From Tieghemostelium lacteum (Eukaryota > Evosea > Eumycetozoa > Dictyosteliales > Raperosteliaceae), in assembly GCA_001606155.1 (NCBI GenBank), contig LODT01000006.1:434001-498000 (forward strand): DNA of 64,000 bases, read 5' to 3'. The position numbers and the translations under genes were made by a program. Shown here in pieces: positions 21,309 to 31,013 of this stretch (position 1 is the stretch's first letter; each line of letters starts with the position of its first letter). A model generated the notes under the pieces. That model was not told where the DNA came from and did no database searches. It saw only the letters and a list, made by a program, of their open reading frames with translations.

Positions 21309-22979
21309 TTAATTTTGAATTTGGTAATTATTTAGAATGGATTTAATTTGTGGGGTATTTTGTGAAACAATTCTAAGTGAATATAGCCTTTCAATGTTAT
21401 TTTTGATTGTTGTTTCAAATTGGGAGAGTAATGGTTGTGTGAGTTTGGGACTGTAAGATGGTGAGGCAAGTTTAAGGTGATTGATAGTTGGATTGTTGTT
21501 AATGATATTACAAACTTCTTGAAGATAGTCTTTCATTGATTCACGACCTTGATTGGTTATTTGTACATTGGCAATCCATATCTTATTCAAGTGGTGGTTT
21601 TGTTGAAGTGAATACACAAATGTTTTAATATCCCACCCTCTGCAATATGAAAATGATAAGTTCTTTAGAGATGCTTGATTAAATGTAATTAAATTACAAA
21701 TACTTGCGAAATCAATTGGGAAATCTAAATTGATATCATATAGATTATAATTTAATGCCATAGATGACAATAATGTTTGTACAGATCCCGAGAATTTATA
21801 TCCAATTTGCACACTGTGAATTTGTGGGAGTTCAATAATATCACATAAATTTTTGAAATTTTCTTGATGGTTGAGTTCACTGTATTTCAGGGTGTTGCAA
21901 TGTGGGTGATAGTCTTTGATATACTGTGAAGTTGGTAGTTCTGAACTGGCAATCTCTCTCAATGCTGATTGTGTAGACCAATGGAATATCAATGGTCTAT
22001 AGGTTAGTTTACTGTCAGTATTCATATAGACACTATGAATAGTAGAATTAGTTATACCCCCATTAAAACCTTGAGAATCTACAGCACCATCTATTCTAAC
22101 AGTTTCCAATGATCTACAGTTATTTATATAGTTTATAAACCTTTCTAATCTATAAGAACTAAAGGTCAACGATACTTTTTTAAGCAATTTAGATAAGTTG
22201 AGAATTGCCATAACATCATCTTCTTGGTAACCCAAAAGAGTCACTCTCTCCAGAGTTACTTCTTTCAAACTATATGAATACTCCATAAGTTGCTGAAACG
22301 ATTCCACAGTAGTTGTAATTGTACGGAGATTAATCACAGTTAATATAGGTAACCTTGCCAAATACTCTAGACCACTAACCTCCAAATAAGAAGCCAGCAA
22401 CTGAAAATCCATTAGTTTCTCTAAATTCTCTAGATTACTTAGATCCTTGGCAATATTTAATTTTCTATGTCTAACCTGTGACCCTTGTGGATTTACTGTA
22501 ATATAAAGAAGTTCTATATTCCTTACAGTATTCTTTGTAGAAATCAGTTTTTGAATAGCTTCAATCTCTTTAGGTTCATTTTCATTAACTAAATGGTTGA
22601 TCACCATTTGATAGAGTTTAGGTGAATTTCTAATTATAGGATATCTCTTATAATCAATCTCGTGAATATATATAGATTCAGTATGCTGATCCAAATCTGA
22701 AGGACCTCTATTATATAGATCTATAGTATCATTATTCAAAGTAACATCAAATCTATATCCAATATCATTATTTATAGTTTGATATTGCTTATAATCTTTA
22801 GCAGTTTCAACATAGATTAAATAACCACGTAGATTACTAATCAATCCATACCAATCTTTACAAACCAATGATATTCCTTGAATAAATTTATGATAGTAAG
22901 CTCTGTTACCATACATAAACTTTGGAATATAATTGAGTATCTTTATAACTAAATATTTTGGTATTACAATATTATCCAT
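21309..22979 (-). CDS. F-box-like/LRR-like family protein
   Basis: 556 residues. The N-terminus (IPKYLVIKILNYIPKF ... FIQGISLVCKDWYGLI, about 6-50) has the Leu/Ile-Pro start and the late VCKxW of an F-box, with a longer loop than usual. The remainder is a solenoid of irregular leucine-rich units (for example YLARLPILTVINLRTI; LKEVTLERVTLLGY; SLKNLSFSYCRGWD). Family members at 26383 and 19664 share this layout, so it is a local lineage-specific expansion. F-box/LRR proteins normally bring substrates to SCF ubiquitin ligases; no substrate can be inferred. The divergent neighbour is the CAF-1 p60 gene, with about 310 bp between the starts. Confidence 0.75.
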   Translation of the reverse strand: MDNIVIPKYLVIKILNYIPKFMYGNRAYYHKFIQGISLVCKDWYGLISNLRGYLIYVETAKDYKQYQTINNDIGYRFDVTLNNDTIDLYNRGPSDLDQHTESIYIHEIDYKRYPIIRNSPKLYQMVINHLVNENEPKEIEAIQKLISTKNTVRNIELLYITVNPQGSQVRHRKLNIAKDLSNLENLEKLMDFQLLASYLEVSGLEYLARLPILTVINLRTITTTVESFQQLMEYSYSLKEVTLERVTLLGYQEDDVMAILNLSKLLKKVSLTFSSYRLERFINYINNCRSLETVRIDGAVDSQGFNGGITNSTIHSVYMNTDSKLTYRPLIFHWSTQSALREIASSELPTSQYIKDYHPHCNTLKYSELNHQENFKNLCDIIELPQIHSVQIGYKFSGSVQTLLSSMALNYNLYDINLDFPIDFASICNLITFNQASLKNLSFSYCRGWDIKTFVYSLQQNHHLNKIWIANVQITNQGRESMKDYLQEVCNIINNNPTINHLKLASPSYSPKLTQPLLSQFETTIKNNIERLYSLRIVSQNTPQIKSILNNYQIQN

Positions 22980-23291
22980 TGGTACTCCTTACTAATCAAA
23001 CTAATTAGACTAACAAAAAAAATTAGAAATTAAATTGAATTTATAAAAAAATTGATTAAATCCACCTACAAACTAATATAAAAATAAAAATCCTATCATC
23101 ATTTAAATTATATATCTACAACATTGTTTTTAGAAAGTTTTCTAAAAATTAATTTCATGCTATGATAGTATAACAGATTTATATCTGATATAAAAAAATT
23201 TAAATATTATAATTAATCAATTTAAATCTTGGCAAATTAATAAATTTAAAATATTTCCCTCCAAAATTTTTTTATCGTTTATTTGTAAAAA

Positions 23292-25134
23292 ATGAAATGT
23301 GAAACAGTTATGATATTGTGGCATAATCAAGATCCTATTTATTCAATAGATTTTGAGAATGGCACTAATAAATTTTGTACAGCAGGATTTGATAATGAAA
23401 TAAAGATATGGAGTTACACAAAAAATAAAGAAACATCCAAATTGTCTATAGAATATCTATCAAGTTTAAAAAAACATTCTAAACCTGTAAACATTGCTAG
23501 ATTCTCACCATGTGGTAATCTATTAGCATCTGGTAGTGATGATGGTAATATTATAATTTGGAAATTAAATACATCAACAACTAGTACAACCAATATTATT
23601 TCAACTACAACTACAACAATAAGTACAAGTGCAACACCTACTAAACCTGCACAAAATAGGTCTAGACCAAACCCACTTGTTGCATCTGATGATAACTATA
23701 TAATGAAAGAACAGTGGTCAATGGTTAATTCATTGATGGTACCTAAAGATGTATATGATTTAGCATGGTCTAGTGATGGTCAGTATCTGTCATCTGCCAG
23801 TACTGATAATACTGTAATTGTATGGTCACCATTATCAAAGTCTTATGATCAAGTTATTATTGATCATTCTCATTACGTTCAAGGAGTATCATGGGATCCT
23901 CTAGGTGACTATCTATTGACACAAAGTTCTGATGCAACTTGTAGACTTTACACAACAAACAAAGCAAGAAAAGAAAAAAAACTAATCAAAGAAAAAGTTA
24001 CAACAACAACAGCAGCAGCAACAAAAATCAGATGAAATGGAAGTTGATGTTCAACAAGCTAAACAACAAACTATTAAAAAACAAAAAATCAATTTAACTC
24101 TGTCTACATTGATTTCAAAGAGAATGTACAACAATAGTAATACTAATACTAATAATAAAGAAACAACAGGTACAGTACCTGCTGTAAATACAGATACCAT
24201 TAATCAGGAGAAAGAGACTGAATCTGAAAATAATAATAATAATAATCAAACTGAGGAAGATCAAGAAAAAGAAAAAGAAAAAGAAAAGGAACCATTACAT
24301 CACAAGATGTATTACGATGAAAGATTTTCAACATTTTTCAGAAGACCTTCTTGGTCTCCTGATGGATCTGTATTCATTACACCAACTGGTAAATTTAAAT
24401 CCAGTTGTACTGCACAGAAATACAGTAGTACCAGTTATATATTTTCAAGATTTAACAAAGATAGACCAATTGTACATTTGCCTACCAATATCCCATCTGT
24501 AGTTGTAAAATTCAATCCAATTCTCTACCAATTGAGACCTATTGCTGTCGATCAACAGTCTTGTAATCTTTTGAATCTTGAATATAGAATGATATTTGCC
24601 ATCTCAACACAAGAGAGTATCATTCTATATGACACACAATCACTTAAACCTATTATGGTAATTTCTAATATCCACTATGCGAATATTACCGATTTATCAT
24701 GGTCACCTGATGGCAGTATACTTTTTATCACTTCTGAAGATGGATTTTGTTCATATATATCATTCTCAGTGGATGAACTGGGAATAGAATTACCAGAATC
24801 TCAATTACCTACACCAATGAAACAAGTAAAGAAATTAAAAGAATTCTCACATATAATCTCTACTGAGATTATAGAACGTAATAGTCAAAAATTATCATTG
24901 AAAAGAAAAGGTTTGCCAACTTCAGAATCCGCAAGTGATACCACAAATACTGATGAAATTGATTCTCAACATGACGATAAGAAAATCAAGTTGGATACAC
25001 AATCTGAGACAACAAATGTTACATTAAATAATCAAGTTACAACTACAGTATTAGACATCGAAGGTAAAGTTGAAATTAATCCAGCAACTGGTAAACCAAT
25101 AAGAAGAATACAGCCAAATGTCATTTCAAAATAA
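23292..25134 (+). CDS. Chromatin assembly factor 1 p60 subunit (CHAF1B/Cac2-like), frame break mid-gene
   Basis: The first frame (23292-24035) carries WD40 repeats in CAF-1 p60 order: ILWHNQDPIYSIDF, KHSKPVNIARFSPCGNLLAS, VYDLAWSSDGQYLSSASTDN and HYVQGVSWDPLGDYL. The second frame (to 25134) continues with the family-specific YYDERFSTFFRRPSWSPDGS and later WD40s (ITDLSWSPDGSILFI), ending in a low-complexity tail. Together they give about 610 residues, the expected size. The frames switch by one base between about 23985 and 24012, in an A-rich then CAA/CAG-rich stretch; the second frame there reads polyGln then EMEVDVQQ. CAF-1 deposits H3-H4 behind replication forks. A sequencing indel in an A-run is the simplest explanation; a real shift or population variant is possible. 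Confidence 0.85.
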
Positions 25135-25161
25135 ATATAATCCTTCCCAAAAGTAGTAGTT

Positions 25162-26284
25162 TTATTTTTTAACCACATTAAAGAAGGATGTAATTTTTGA
25201 GCTACCATGACTTTCAATGGTTTTAATTTTTTTGGTTTTGGAAGTAGAGGTGGTTGTAGTTGGAGAAGAACTGGCAGATGTTGTAATCTGTCTATTATTA
25301 GCTTCAAATTGTTTTTGTTGTAATTCTAATTTCTTTTTATCATCAACCCCAAAAAAAGTCTCTAGTAATTTAATGTGGTTAGTCGATAGGTATTCACCTA
25401 AGAATCCTATTGACATTGTCATTAATGCCTCTTTTGAAACCTCTTTTGGAACATTTGCACTGACTTGGTTAGATGAACTTGTATAGATATTGGTATTGGT
25501 CTCCTTAAGATGTAAAGATAACTTTGAAACCTTACATCTCAACCATAACATTAATTTAGTGTCATCTAATCTGTACATTGGATGTCCACATATATCTTTA
25601 ACCTGACAAATCAGTGACAATTGATCATTATTAAATGATAATCTTGTCAATTGTGAAAATGATTCATCATTCTTTGCACTAGATAACTCACCAAACATTC
25701 CACCGTCTTTCTCTACATTACCTCGAAGTTTTTCAAGAAAAGGTAATATTAAAAATAAGGGATCTATTGGTGATGCTAAGTATAGTGATCCATCTGTTTA
25801 TATGAATTAGATATTAGATAAATATCATATCATTATGTGTTACATTGTACATACCATGTCTTACTGAATTATTAATAAACCAAGATGATGGTTTACTTAA
25901 AAATTTATTAATCTCTAATAGGGTGTTGGTTGAAGGGTGATGTATAAATCTAGTAAGTTCTAATGTTTTTGGGTGAGGTAAACTAATTATTTTGTAATCT
26001 ACAGTTGTTTCTTTGTTATTGTTATTATTATTATTATTTGATGTGGTATCAGACACCTCTAACCATTTATTAGGTAAATATATTACAAATACTCTATCAA
26101 TATAGGGTAATGAAGCAACAGGGGGAGGTGGTTCTTCTGTTTTAATTTTTCTTTTGTTGGTAGTTGCTTTTGCAGTACTCTTTTTAGAACTCTTTTTCTT
26201 TGTTTGTTCCTCCTCTTCATCATCAAACTCATCTAATTCCTCATCTTCTTCAATATCTGAAAATTCATATTCCACATCTGACAT
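25162..26284 (-). CDS. Ribonuclease H2 subunit B (2 exons)
   Basis: Exons 26284-25855 and 25793-25162, with a 61 bp GTATGT...ACAG intron, give 353 residues. The splice rebuilds the family signature GMYNVTHNDM-side context RHDGSLYLASPIDPLFLILP (about 142-161), typical of Ydr279/RNASEH2B proteins. The N-terminus is strongly acidic then Lys-rich. The C-terminus ends ITSFFNVVKK, a PCNA-interacting (PIP-box-like) motif found at the same place in animal RNASEH2B. RNase H2 removes ribonucleotides from DNA and cuts RNA:DNA hybrids; subunit B scaffolds the complex and tethers it to PCNA. It is convergent with the CAF-1 p60 gene (28 bp between stops), another replication-fork factor that binds PCNA via its large subunit. 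Confidence 0.9.
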
Positions 26285-26382
26285 GTTGTTATGAAATAGT
26301 TGTAAAAATTAAAAAGGCGGTTTTATTTTCTATAAAATTGGAAAATATGTTCAATAGGTCTTTAATATTAAAATTTAATTTA

Positions 26383-28128
26383 TTAATATTCGTTTATTAG
26401 ATAATGTCTAAGATAATGTTTTAATTCGACATTTTCACCAGGTAGAGAAACAAAACATAGTGTTTCAGAGTGCTTTTTGATTACTGATTTAAAATTATTA
26501 ATCAGCTCAGGAGATAGGATATTTATCCAATTTTCTCTATTTGATAATCTTGGACCTGGTATAGCTATATTTATAATTCTTTCATTTGTATTCAAAAGTT
26601 TAGTAAATAGAGTAAAATACTCAATAATTTGGATTTTAATCAAATCGGGATTAGTTGGTTGATTGACATTATACCTATATGAATAAAAATAAATGTTTTC
26701 TAGTGTGGGGTTGGATATAAGTGAATTGAATAAACCAACTTGATTAAACCCGTTAATGACTTCACACTGAATGGTTCTAATGGTTGGATGGTTGAGTTGA
26801 ATTAGTGAAATGATATCGTCAATGGGGAAATCCTTTTTGAAATTGATTGATGTTAATGTGTGATTATTTAATAGTGATTGAAAGATTGGCGAATAATTGA
26901 TTTTGGTGTAACTAACTGCTACCAATTCCAGGTTGTGAAGAAATGGTGGTTTGGAATTGATAATATTCACAATTTGTTGAATAGTGGTATCTTTCAACAT
27001 TAGTGATAAAAAGTAACATTTCTTGTGACATTGTAGAATGTAATCAATGTTACTATCATCTGATGTGATTGTAATAGCTTTCAAATTAGAAGGAGTTTTC
27101 CATAATTTAGAGATATTAAATCTATTCTCTATAGGAGTCATTGAAAAATTCAAATTTTCAATAGTGTCATTGACTATATATTTAGTGTTTTCAACAACCA
27201 CTATCTGATAACATGATATCCTCTTTACCGTCTTATTACTATTTAACATGTTAACTAGCTCATTGAGTTGTACTGAAATATAGTATAGTGATACATCAGT
27301 TATAGTTTTACTTTCTGATAAACCCTCTAATACTTCACTACTAATACTTTTATCAATAGAAGCATAAAATAGTTTTTCAACTGATAATGTTACCAAACAC
27401 TCTGACTTCACTAAAAGATCTTTAATAGATCCAGGTGTTATATATAAATTAGATAAATGTAGTTTCTGTAAGGACCGTAGTTTATCAAAACTATCAAATA
27501 TCTCCCAATGGTTTACTTTTACATTTTTTTGTGAGTTGGTACTCTCTGTTTTAGGACCTGATAAACTGAGCTCTCCAATTGAATGTCCTTTAAAATAGTT
27601 GGTGATTGAATCTATTCTATTTGTACCTCTCCATATATTACTTGTAAAATTAATTGAAAGTGTATCTAGATGTTTTGGAATAGAAGGTATCTCTGAAATG
27701 TGTCTAGTCAGTAACTCATCCTGCTCATCTTTAGTAGAAGATATACCCAATTCTTTTAGATTTGGTAGAGGTAGTAGATTAGCTAGGTAATTCGAATTCA
27801 AAAAGATATATTCAACTCTTTCAAAAATTGATTCATTTATTACATTTAGAAAATAGGTCTCTAAATACAATAAAATCTTTACACCTTTTCCTGATTCCTT
27901 TTTAATAATGTTATTGATCAAGTTAAACTTATCCATTAGAGCAACAACTGCAGTGTAGTGCTTTATGGATGGTAAAATCTTCTCATTCCATTCTTTTGAA
28001 ACTGTTGCAATACTCTGTATAAATTGAAAGTAATTAAACTTTGCAATTTTAAATCTAGCTATTAAGAAATCTAATATATAAATTATTAAATATCTGGGCA
28101 AAATAGGGTAATTTTGTTTAATCAACAT
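26383..28128 (-). CDS. F-box-like/LRR-like family protein
   Basis: 581 residues with the same plan as the genes at 21309 and 19664. The F-box-like head is ILPRYLIIYILDFLIARF ... FIQSIATVSKEWNEKI (about 9-55), followed by leucine-rich units such as LQKLHLSNLYITPGSIKDLL and FLHNLELVAVSYTKINYSPI. The conserved closing region near 430-480 (NHTLTSINFKKDFPIDDI; FNSLISNPTLENIYFYSYR) is also shared with the 21309 copy. The overall divergence suggests an old duplication. The frame is intact. A likely SCF adaptor by family; no target known. Confidence 0.72.
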   Translation of the reverse strand: MLIKQNYPILPRYLIIYILDFLIARFKIAKFNYFQFIQSIATVSKEWNEKILPSIKHYTAVVALMDKFNLINNIIKKESGKGVKILLYLETYFLNVINESIFERVEYIFLNSNYLANLLPLPNLKELGISSTKDEQDELLTRHISEIPSIPKHLDTLSINFTSNIWRGTNRIDSITNYFKGHSIGELSLSGPKTESTNSQKNVKVNHWEIFDSFDKLRSLQKLHLSNLYITPGSIKDLLVKSECLVTLSVEKLFYASIDKSISSEVLEGLSESKTITDVSLYYISVQLNELVNMLNSNKTVKRISCYQIVVVENTKYIVNDTIENLNFSMTPIENRFNISKLWKTPSNLKAITITSDDSNIDYILQCHKKCYFLSLMLKDTTIQQIVNIINSKPPFLHNLELVAVSYTKINYSPIFQSLLNNHTLTSINFKKDFPIDDIISLIQLNHPTIRTIQCEVINGFNQVGLFNSLISNPTLENIYFYSYRYNVNQPTNPDLIKIQIIEYFTLFTKLLNTNERIINIAIPGPRLSNRENWINILSPELINNFKSVIKKHSETLCFVSLPGENVELKHYLRHYLINEY

Positions 28129-28588
28129 TTTAAAAAATGATGAAAAAATTTATATAACAGGTATTCTTAAATGTCAGTAGATCAAATCAATAATCTATTT
28201 ACAACAATAATTAAAGTATTCTATATCTATCTACGCTATAAAGTAAATACAAGTCCTGATATCCAATTGGTACCCAAACACCTTAATTAGTTACCCAATA
28301 GAACAATTTTCTTATTTTTTTTTGATCCATTTACAAGAAAATATCTGTATAAATTGATATACCCTCTAGTCATCCAGAGTAAAATTACCACTATACGATT
28401 CGACGCATATCACTACCATACCATTAGGAGTATGTTTCAAATGAGCCTCCCCAGTTTTTTTAATATCAAAAAAGCAACTCTTAGACTGTTTAGTGATAAT
28501 AATAGCACAATAACAATAGAAGAACACATGTCTGTAAAACAGGAAATCAGGAAGCAACCCTTGTGGAGATTTTTTTATTTTATTGACC
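28129..28588. other. Intergenic region with an unexplained coding-like patch
   Basis: About 460 bp between two minus-strand genes. The part at about 28370-28560 is less AT-rich than ordinary spacer and is open in two frames on opposite strands. The minus frame reads TGEAHLKHTPNGMVVICVES and then stops at 28366. No GTATGT/GTAAGT donor links it cleanly to the small gene at 28589, so I left it unassigned. The rest looks like ordinary AT-rich flank. Confidence 0.4.
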
Positions 28589-28804
28589 CTAAAAATAATC
28601 TTTAAAGTCTTCATAATCATAATCACCACTACCACCATCATAGTCACTATCATCGGTGTCATCTTTTGGTTTTTGAACTTCATCTCTGTCTCTAAATGTC
28701 TTATCATCATAATCGACAGCAATGTCTTTGAGAGATATGTCGGGTCTGTTTTTTAATAAGTAACTAGGACCCGCTATTCTTATTTCCGCAGGTATGTTAC
28801 CCAT
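28589..28804 (-). CDS. Small acidic protein of unknown function
   Basis: 71 residues: MGNIPAEIRIAGPSYLLKNR, then a mixed region DISLKDIAVDYDD, and an acidic Asp/Gly/Tyr-rich tail ending DYEDFKDYF. The composition of the first 45 residues is non-repetitive and codon use looks real. A Gly at position 2 raises possible N-myristoylation, but the position-6 residue (Ala) is not favourable. I do not recognise the family. A downstream exon is possible, because a coding-like patch lies just past the stop (28366-28560), but no good splice donor is visible. Confidence 0.5.
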   Translation of the reverse strand: MGNIPAEIRIAGPSYLLKNRPDISLKDIAVDYDDKTFRDRDEVQKPKDDTDDSDYDGGSGDYDYEDFKDYF

Positions 28805-28858
28805 ACGTTGTGAATTGTTTAAATTGAAGAAAGTTTAAATCAAATATTTATTTCTTTT

Positions 28859-30628
28859 TTACATTAATAATATAAATGATAGTAATAAAATAGTTAATGA
28901 TAATGATGATACCAATGAAGATGCAATATCTACATCTGGTGGTGTATAGGTAGAAGACAGTTGTGAACTTAGTGTTGGTGATGAAATGGATTGAATATAG
29001 AATGTACCATCTAGATTGGATGGATCAAAATCACATTCTACTTCCCAGTGATTGTTTGCAAATTGTTCTTTACAGTTGGTCAATGGTATCTTTTCATCAC
29101 CTGGGTTCTTGAAATATACATAATCATTATTACCAAGATAATCACCTTGGAATTTAATAGTTTTAGAATCAGCATTTAATGCATCAATATTTGTAATTTT
29201 TGGTTGGAATCTGATATTGGAAACAAAAGATTGTTGACCAATGTTAATTGAATATTGACCATTTTGAGCACTTGGTCCAAAGGTAAATGTCAAATAAGTA
29301 CCATTAACAAAGTTAATAGTTGTTTCTACAGTTTGTCCATTGTAGGTAATGGAAACATTCTCACTGTATTTATCTAATTCAGTACCTTCAATTTTAATGA
29401 AACCACTTGAATAGTCTACATTTACTTTAGTTACATTTAATTGTTGTATAGTTCCACAATTGATGCCTTCAGCAGGTAGTGCACATTGACATGATTTATA
29501 CACACAAAGACCATTTCCAGAACAGTCATTTGGACAGGTACTATGATATGTGACTAAATGACTGGATTGAGCTCTGGTAATCAATAAAAGACCAGCACTA
29601 ACAACCTTTAAACCAACAATTGGATTATCACTGCTACCATCCAATTTATTCATTCTTGGACTAGTACCATCATAAGCAACACTGAAAACGGATAAAATAC
29701 CATTAAAAATAACTGGAACGAATATTTGACCTTGTGTATAATCCATCTCAATTTTACCACAACTTGTTACACCAGTAGGCATTGGAATAGCTCTTATATA
29801 TCCCAAAACACCACCAGATTGGAATACATCGATATAATATTTACTATCAGTGTGAGTAGTACACATGAATACAGATGAATGAGCAGCATCACCTAGACCT
29901 TGAGATTGATATGTTGAGATATTCTGGGTGGCACCATCGTAAGGTGAAGAATAAAACTTAAATAACATCAAAGTTGTACCATCATTGGCGTAATAGTATG
30001 AACCAACGTCACGGTTAGTTTCCCATGCATAGCCATTGTAATTGTAATTTCCTGCAACTGAATTTCCAGCTCCTACCTGAACACTAGTGCCACCTGGTAA
30101 ACCTGGTCTTGCTACAAACCATATGTTTCCACTACCTGTAGAAACCAAAGTGTAAATACCATTTTCTCCATTTGAACCTCTGAAATAGTAATAAACTTTG
30201 GCAGGTTGTAGAATAGTTCCGTAGGTTAAGGTTTTTGTTTGGAGACCATTTCCATATGATTGGTAATATTGAGTAGTTGGCGAATAGAAACCAAATGATC
30301 TTTGGTCTTCTGGATTATGGAATAAAGTAGTTTCAATTGGAGCAACTGAGAGTGTAAATGGACCATTTCCAGATTCATATTCCAGCTGTGCATTTGTTTC
30401 ATTTGAATTCCAAAAATCCAATAACAATTGCCAACTAAAGAAACCATAGGTTTTGTCAGAATTAGCATATACAAATCCAAAATCAGCAGCATAATAAGAT
30501 GTTGTTGTAATTGGTCTCCCTTCACCAAAGTTTCCAAATGTAAAATTCTTAAAAGCTATAAATTGGCATTGAACATTACTAAAATTTAAAATTAAAAAAC
30601 AAATAATTAAATAAATATATAATTTCAT
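28859..30628 (-). CDS. Secreted or GPI-anchored surface protein with EGF-like and IPT/TIG-like regions
   Basis: 589 residues. A signal peptide covers about 1-21 (KLYIYLIICFLILNFSNVQC). The next about 340 residues are a Tyr/Gly/Ser/Thr-rich extracellular domain with propeller-like spacing, no family recognised. An EGF-like module follows at about 365-390 (CPNDCSGNGLCVYKSCQC ... GINC), then two beta-rich IPT/TIG-like repeats (about 395-475 and 478-545), each opening with a PxIxxI/V-type strand. The C-terminus (SSLVSSLSLTILLLSFILLM) is hydrophobic with small residues before it and nothing after, as in a GPI-attachment signal. EGF plus IPT/TIG is the plan of dictyostelid adhesion and recognition proteins; the exact ligand is unknown. 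Confidence 0.8.
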   Translation of the reverse strand: MKLYIYLIICFLILNFSNVQCQFIAFKNFTFGNFGEGRPITTTSYYAADFGFVYANSDKTYGFFSWQLLLDFWNSNETNAQLEYESGNGPFTLSVAPIETTLFHNPEDQRSFGFYSPTTQYYQSYGNGLQTKTLTYGTILQPAKVYYYFRGSNGENGIYTLVSTGSGNIWFVARPGLPGGTSVQVGAGNSVAGNYNYNGYAWETNRDVGSYYYANDGTTLMLFKFYSSPYDGATQNISTYQSQGLGDAAHSSVFMCTTHTDSKYYIDVFQSGGVLGYIRAIPMPTGVTSCGKIEMDYTQGQIFVPVIFNGILSVFSVAYDGTSPRMNKLDGSSDNPIVGLKVVSAGLLLITRAQSSHLVTYHSTCPNDCSGNGLCVYKSCQCALPAEGINCGTIQQLNVTKVNVDYSSGFIKIEGTELDKYSENVSITYNGQTVETTINFVNGTYLTFTFGPSAQNGQYSINIGQQSFVSNIRFQPKITNIDALNADSKTIKFQGDYLGNNDYVYFKNPGDEKIPLTNCKEQFANNHWEVECDFDPSNLDGTFYIQSISSPTLSSQLSSTYTPPDVDIASSLVSSLSLTILLLSFILLM

Positions 30629-31013
30629 TTTTATTTGTTCCTATGAGAAAAAAGTAGTAAAAAGAAAAAATTAATGTGATAAAACTAATATTTATTGAAT
30701 TAATCTAATCTATTTTAGATTTTTTAAAAAATTCAAAGTTTTTCTGTTAGCTTGTAAGAAAAAAAATCTTCTGATTTCTGTGAACGAAATTAAATCACCC
30801 ATATAATCTAAAAATATAAAATAATTATTATTATTAAAAATTCTTAATTCAAAGTAATCGTACCACTTTCAAATAATAGATCATAGTGTGGGTTAAAATA
30901 TCGCAATACATTTTAATATTTATTATAAAAACAATGAATTGTGGTTTATTTTGTTTTAAAGTCTAGATTTGGGTAGTTCGATAAATAATATAAATATTTT
31001 GAATGTGGAAAAT
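30629..31013. other. Intergenic spacer
   Basis: About 385 bp of AT-rich DNA between the start of the surface-protein gene and the stop of the Rv3378c-like gene (both minus strand). It should hold the surface-protein promoter: T-rich runs lie around 30650-30770. No gene or structured RNA is evident. Confidence 0.5.
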
